Part shown: piece after piece, positions 22,918 through 25,553 of the stretch | Layout of the letters: every line of letters starts with the position of its first letter | How positions within the stretch are numbered: position 1 is the first letter of the stretch | Assembly (NCBI GenBank): GCA_964532965.1 | Contig: CAZHJE010000006.1 | Location: forward strand, 1-25,553 | Direction: 5' to 3' | Source: CAZHJE01 sp964532965 | GTDB taxonomy: Bacteria; Patescibacteriota; WWE3; UBA101185; UBA10185 | DNA length: 25,553 nt | The notes under the pieces: model-generated | Databases searched by the model: none | Seen by the model: the letters and a program-made list of their open reading frames with translations, nothing else | Told to the model about the DNA's origin: nothing | Made by a program: the position numbers and the translations under genes

Positions 22918-25413
22918 CTAATCATCTTTATCTTTATCTTTATCTTTATCATCCTCTATCTTTTTAATAATACATATGCGCTCTGGTATTTTATTTGCTT
23001 TATCAAAAACTTCTGTTCTATTACCACATTCTAAATCTGTTATTTTAACGATTCCTTCTGGAATCGTAAATGACTCATTTTCTTTATTAGTTAGAATTGT
23101 AGTAATTATTTTGTTCCATATTGGTGCAGCCCCTGTTATACCAGATGATAACCTAGGATTCATAGGGGTATTGTCGTTATTGCCAACCCACACACCAACT
23201 GTATATGATGGTGTGTACCCAAGTGTTAAATTATCTCTAATATCATTTGTTGTTCCTGTCTTTACTGCTACATCATAGTTAGGAATATGTAACATACTTC
23301 TTGAACCAAATGCAGCAGATCGCGCTACATTGTCTGATAAAATATTTGTAATTATATAAGCGCTTTCTTGTTTAAATACCTGCGCATTAAACTTATTATC
23401 ATACTTATATATCTCAAAACCATAAGCATCTTTGATCGATATAAATGGTGAGGGCTTTTTATACTCACCAAGTCGTGCAAATGTAGCATATAAATTTGTT
23501 AAATCTAACAAACGTACTTCTTTACCTCCAAGTGTTAAAGACAATCCATATGACCCATCTAAAACCCAATTATCAAACCCTAGCTCTTGCCCTTTTTTTA
23601 AGACGGTATCTACACCAATAGAACTAATCGTTTTTACAGCAGGTATGTTATATGAATTTGCCAACGCAGCGCGTATAGTAACTAATCCATGATATTTACC
23701 ATCATAATTCTTAGGTGTATATTTTTGACTCCCTGGCAATTGATATGTAACCGGCGTATCAGAAATTACAGATGCTGCAGTATATCCTTTATCTAAAGCT
23801 ATTGCATATGTTAAAGGTTTTATAGAAGAGCCGGGCTGCCTTAAAGCAGTAACAACATCAAATTTACCATCAGGATCTGCAAAATAATCTATTGAACCTA
23901 CATACGCAAGTATACTACCCGATTGAGAGTCAAGCACAACGGCGGCACCATTACTAAAGCCAAGCAATGGGTTTTTTTCTACCTCTTCTTTAACTATTAG
24001 TTGTACTTTTTCTTGTAATGCTAAATCTAGTGAGGTTGTAACAGTTAAACCCCCAAAATCTACTGCTCGCTGTCCATACATGGCATATAATTCCTTTTTT
24101 ACATACTCTACAAAATGTGGTGCTCTAATGTATTCTATCTGAGGAACATAGTTTAATTGCTCAGCATAAGCAACCTCTGCATCTGCATTTGTTATATACC
24201 CAAGCTCTACCATTCGATCAAGTACTTGTTTTTGCCGTTGTTTTGCAAGATTAATATTTCCAGAAACAGGTGAATAAATTGAAGGCGCAGAGGGTAATCC
24301 TGCAAGAAGCGCAGCTTCTGCGAGTGTTAAATCTTTTGCATCTTTGCCAAAATATTTTTGGGCCGCCGCCTGAATACCATAAGCAGTGCCACCATATGGA
24401 ATATTATTAAAGTACATTTCAAGAATTTCATTTTTAGAATATTGATTTTCAACAAGTATAGCCAAGATCAACTCTCTTGCCTTTCGTGATAATGTTTGTT
24501 CTGGCGTGAGTAATACATTTTTTATTAGCTGTTGGGTTATAGTAGATCCACCTTGGAGCTCATCATCAAAAAGTGATTCTTTTGCTGCTCTTAAAATACT
24601 TTCTACTCTAAATCCGTTGTGTTCATAAAATTTTGCATCCTCAATAGCGAGAGTTGCGTTTATAACATTCTCGGGTATTTCTTTAAATGGAATGGGGTTA
24701 TATTTTTTGTCTACATAAATCTCATAAAGCAAGTTTCCGTTTTTATCTAATATTTTTGTGGTTTTGTTTAGTACTTGCTGATCAAGTAATGACGGCTGTG
24801 GTAATTGCTTATACCAGCGATAAGAGATGTAGGGAATAAATAAAAATACTAATGAAAAGAAAAACCCAAAAATAAAACCTTTAAATACAAAGCTAAATGA
24901 CTTTTGCTTTTTTTCTTCGACTATTAGGTTTTTTGAACTAGCGGTTTCTTTTTTGGTTTTCTTTAAATCTTTCTTGCTTGCCTTCTTTTTTTTGTTTTTG
25001 TCTTTTTTCCCTATTTTAAGCTTTGCTAACTTCTTTATATCAATCTTCAACTTAGGAAGTTTAATTTTAGGTAATTTAACCACGGGTAAGGCGGGCAAAG
25101 ACAGGTTAGTCTTAAACTTTATTTCGGTTAACAGAAGTCTTTTTAGCTTAGCTATAAGTGTTTCAATAATATTTTTAGCTGTATTAAAAGTGTTTTTTAT
25201 TTTTTTTGTTAAGGATATTGCAATACTTGTTAATTTTTTTATAACATGAACTACAATCTTAAAAAGATTACCCACTACTCTTAATAGTAGCTTTAGGGCT
25301 ACTTCAACAGGCATTAGTAGTAAGTAACCAAGACTGGTCAACATCAGAAGTATTTTGATTAAAAATAGTTCTCCACTAGTATTGGGTTTTTTAGCAAGAC
25401 TTTTTTTTGGCAT
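22918..25413 (-). CDS. Bifunctional penicillin-binding protein, PBP1A type
   Basis: Class A PBP that polymerises lipid II and crosslinks stem peptides. Numbering is from an in-frame TTG at 25425; I use ATG 25413 (831 residues). A long N-terminal region (1-175) contains a hydrophobic stretch (19-50), further amphipathic segments, and a Lys-rich part with KLPKIKLPKLK and poly-Lys runs. A transmembrane helix follows (about 178-202). The GT51 domain has IEDAKFYEHNG (catalytic E262) and GGSTITQQ (292-299). The transpeptidase has SSIK (S533), SYN (591-593) and KTG (722-724). The C-terminus is a K-D repeat. The extended N-terminal region is unlike typical PBP1A, which has a short cytoplasmic tail. 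Transcribed from a consensus promoter after uvrB. Confidence 0.94.
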   Translation of the reverse strand: MPKKSLAKKPNTSGELFLIKILLMLTSLGYLLLMPVEVALKLLLRVVGNLFKIVVHVIKKLTSIAISLTKKIKNTFNTAKNIIETLIAKLKRLLLTEIKFKTNLSLPALPVVKLPKIKLPKLKIDIKKLAKLKIGKKDKNKKKKASKKDLKKTKKETASSKNLIVEEKKQKSFSFVFKGFIFGFFFSLVFLFIPYISYRWYKQLPQPSLLDQQVLNKTTKILDKNGNLLYEIYVDKKYNPIPFKEIPENVINATLAIEDAKFYEHNGFRVESILRAAKESLFDDELQGGSTITQQLIKNVLLTPEQTLSRKARELILAILVENQYSKNEILEMYFNNIPYGGTAYGIQAAAQKYFGKDAKDLTLAEAALLAGLPSAPSIYSPVSGNINLAKQRQKQVLDRMVELGYITNADAEVAYAEQLNYVPQIEYIRAPHFVEYVKKELYAMYGQRAVDFGGLTVTTSLDLALQEKVQLIVKEEVEKNPLLGFSNGAAVVLDSQSGSILAYVGSIDYFADPDGKFDVVTALRQPGSSIKPLTYAIALDKGYTAASVISDTPVTYQLPGSQKYTPKNYDGKYHGLVTIRAALANSYNIPAVKTISSIGVDTVLKKGQELGFDNWVLDGSYGLSLTLGGKEVRLLDLTNLYATFARLGEYKKPSPFISIKDAYGFEIYKYDNKFNAQVFKQESAYIITNILSDNVARSAAFGSRSMLHIPNYDVAVKTGTTNDIRDNLTLGYTPSYTVGVWVGNNDNTPMNPRLSSGITGAAPIWNKIITTILTNKENESFTIPEGIVKITDLECGNRTEVFDKANKIPERICIIKKIEDDKDKDKDKDD
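22924..22950. repeat. Hexanucleotide tandem repeat at the PBP 3' end
   Basis: Four and a half copies of ATCTTT (coding strand AAAGAT) encode the terminal Lys-Asp repeats of the PBP. The unit is six bases, so a gain or loss of copies changes tail length without a frameshift. Confidence 0.85.
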
Positions 25414-25442
25414 AAACACGGGCAAAAATATATATCGCTGGC

Positions 25443-25471
25443 ATTATATTTAATACTACAGGTTATGTCAA
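25443..25471 (-). promoter_or_regulatory. Consensus sigma-70 promoter of the PBP gene
   Basis: On the minus strand TTGACA (25471-25466) and TATAAT (25448-25443) match the consensus at all 12 positions with a 17-bp spacer. Transcription should start near 25436, leaving about 22 nt before the ATG at 25413 or about 10 nt before the TTG at 25425. It lies in the gap between the uvrB stop and the PBP gene, so the PBP gene has its own strong promoter. Confidence 0.85.
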
Positions 25472-25494
25472 TATTGCTGGAAATCTGCGCATGC

Positions 25495-25553
25495 TTAACC
25501 TAACATCTTGCGGACATTCTTTATCTCATCTCTAAGCTTTGCTGCTTCTTCAA
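25495..25553 (-). CDS. uvrB: UvrB, C-terminal end only (partial at window edge)
   Basis: An open frame enters from the window's right edge and ends at TAA (25497-25495). The 18 visible residues, EEAAKLRDEIKNVRKMLG, match the UVR motif (FEEAAxLRDEI...) that closes UvrB and contacts UvrC. Stopping a few residues after the motif fits UvrB better than UvrC, ClpC or McsA, and uvrC is already present at 15649-16989. Only the end is seen, so the call rests on this motif plus the uvrA/uvrC neighbourhood. The frame is too short for ordinary ORF lists. Confidence 0.7.
   Translation of the reverse strand, partial: EEAAKLRDEIKNVRKMLG

Noticed and set aside
1..25553. Alternative genetic code (UGA read as glycine, as in Gracilibacteria/Absconditabacteria)
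   Set aside because: Several full-length genes end naturally at TGA (murF, murD, the four-helix protein) with normal C-termini, and no in-frame TGA interrupts conserved domains.
1..25553. tRNA, rRNA, CRISPR, insertion sequences or prophage
   Set aside because: No cloverleaf, rRNA core, regularly spaced repeats, transposase or phage structural gene was seen. The holin-like protein alone is not evidence of a prophage.

Overview
This window is an AT-rich, gene-dense piece of a bacterial chromosome. It carries cell-wall synthesis, cell-division and nucleotide-excision-repair genes, and no mobile elements, RNA genes or CRISPR arrays were seen. The protein set fits the Candidate Phyla Radiation (Patescibacteria), possibly near Microgenomates/Katanobacteria. 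Evidence for this is a compact dcw cluster without murC, murB or ddl, a MurG with a shortened glycine loop, a UvrC without its C-terminal HhH region, a cobalamin-dependent class II ribonucleotide reductase, an envelope transglutaminase, and many gene starts without a Shine-Dalgarno site. The placement is an inference from gene style, not from a marker tree. Genes end in TGA, TAA and TAG, so the standard bacterial code fits.

Layout. (1) 53-2503, minus: nrdJ, behind its own candidate promoter near 2638-2666. (2) 2713-10650, minus: a tight dcw operon in the order murF-mraY-ftsW-murG-ftsQ-ftsA-ftsZ, with gaps of 10-23 bp. (3) 10677-13636, plus: murD and a murE-type ligase, divergent from murF and overlapping by 4 bp (ATGA). 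The murE-type protein has a MurC-like N-terminal domain joined to MurE catalytic domains. (4) 13622-16989, minus: uvrC, a small four-helix membrane protein, secG and a divergent murA homologue. (5) 17014-18882, plus: an exported transglutaminase-like protein whose 3' end overlaps uvrA by 86 bp. (6) 18797-25553, minus: the last codons of uvrB, a PBP1A-type bifunctional peptidoglycan synthase behind a consensus sigma-70 promoter, a LysM protein, a small secreted protein, and uvrA.

How the genes work together. MurA-like, MurD, MurE-type and MurF act in cytoplasmic synthesis of the UDP-MurNAc-pentapeptide. MraY and MurG make lipid I and lipid II. FtsW and the PBP polymerise and crosslink glycan at the membrane. 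FtsZ, FtsA and FtsQ place this machinery at the septum. The LysM protein, the transglutaminase-like protein and the small secreted protein probably act in the envelope. UvrA, UvrB and UvrC, all present at least in part, make up nucleotide excision repair.

The points most worth following are the MurC-N/MurE chimera, the transglutaminase membrane anchor encoded entirely antisense to the uvrA tail, a MurA homologue without the Lys22/Asn23 pair, a MraY with Glu-Asp in place of the first Asp-Asp pair, and divergent promoters placed so close to start codons that transcripts may be leaderless.
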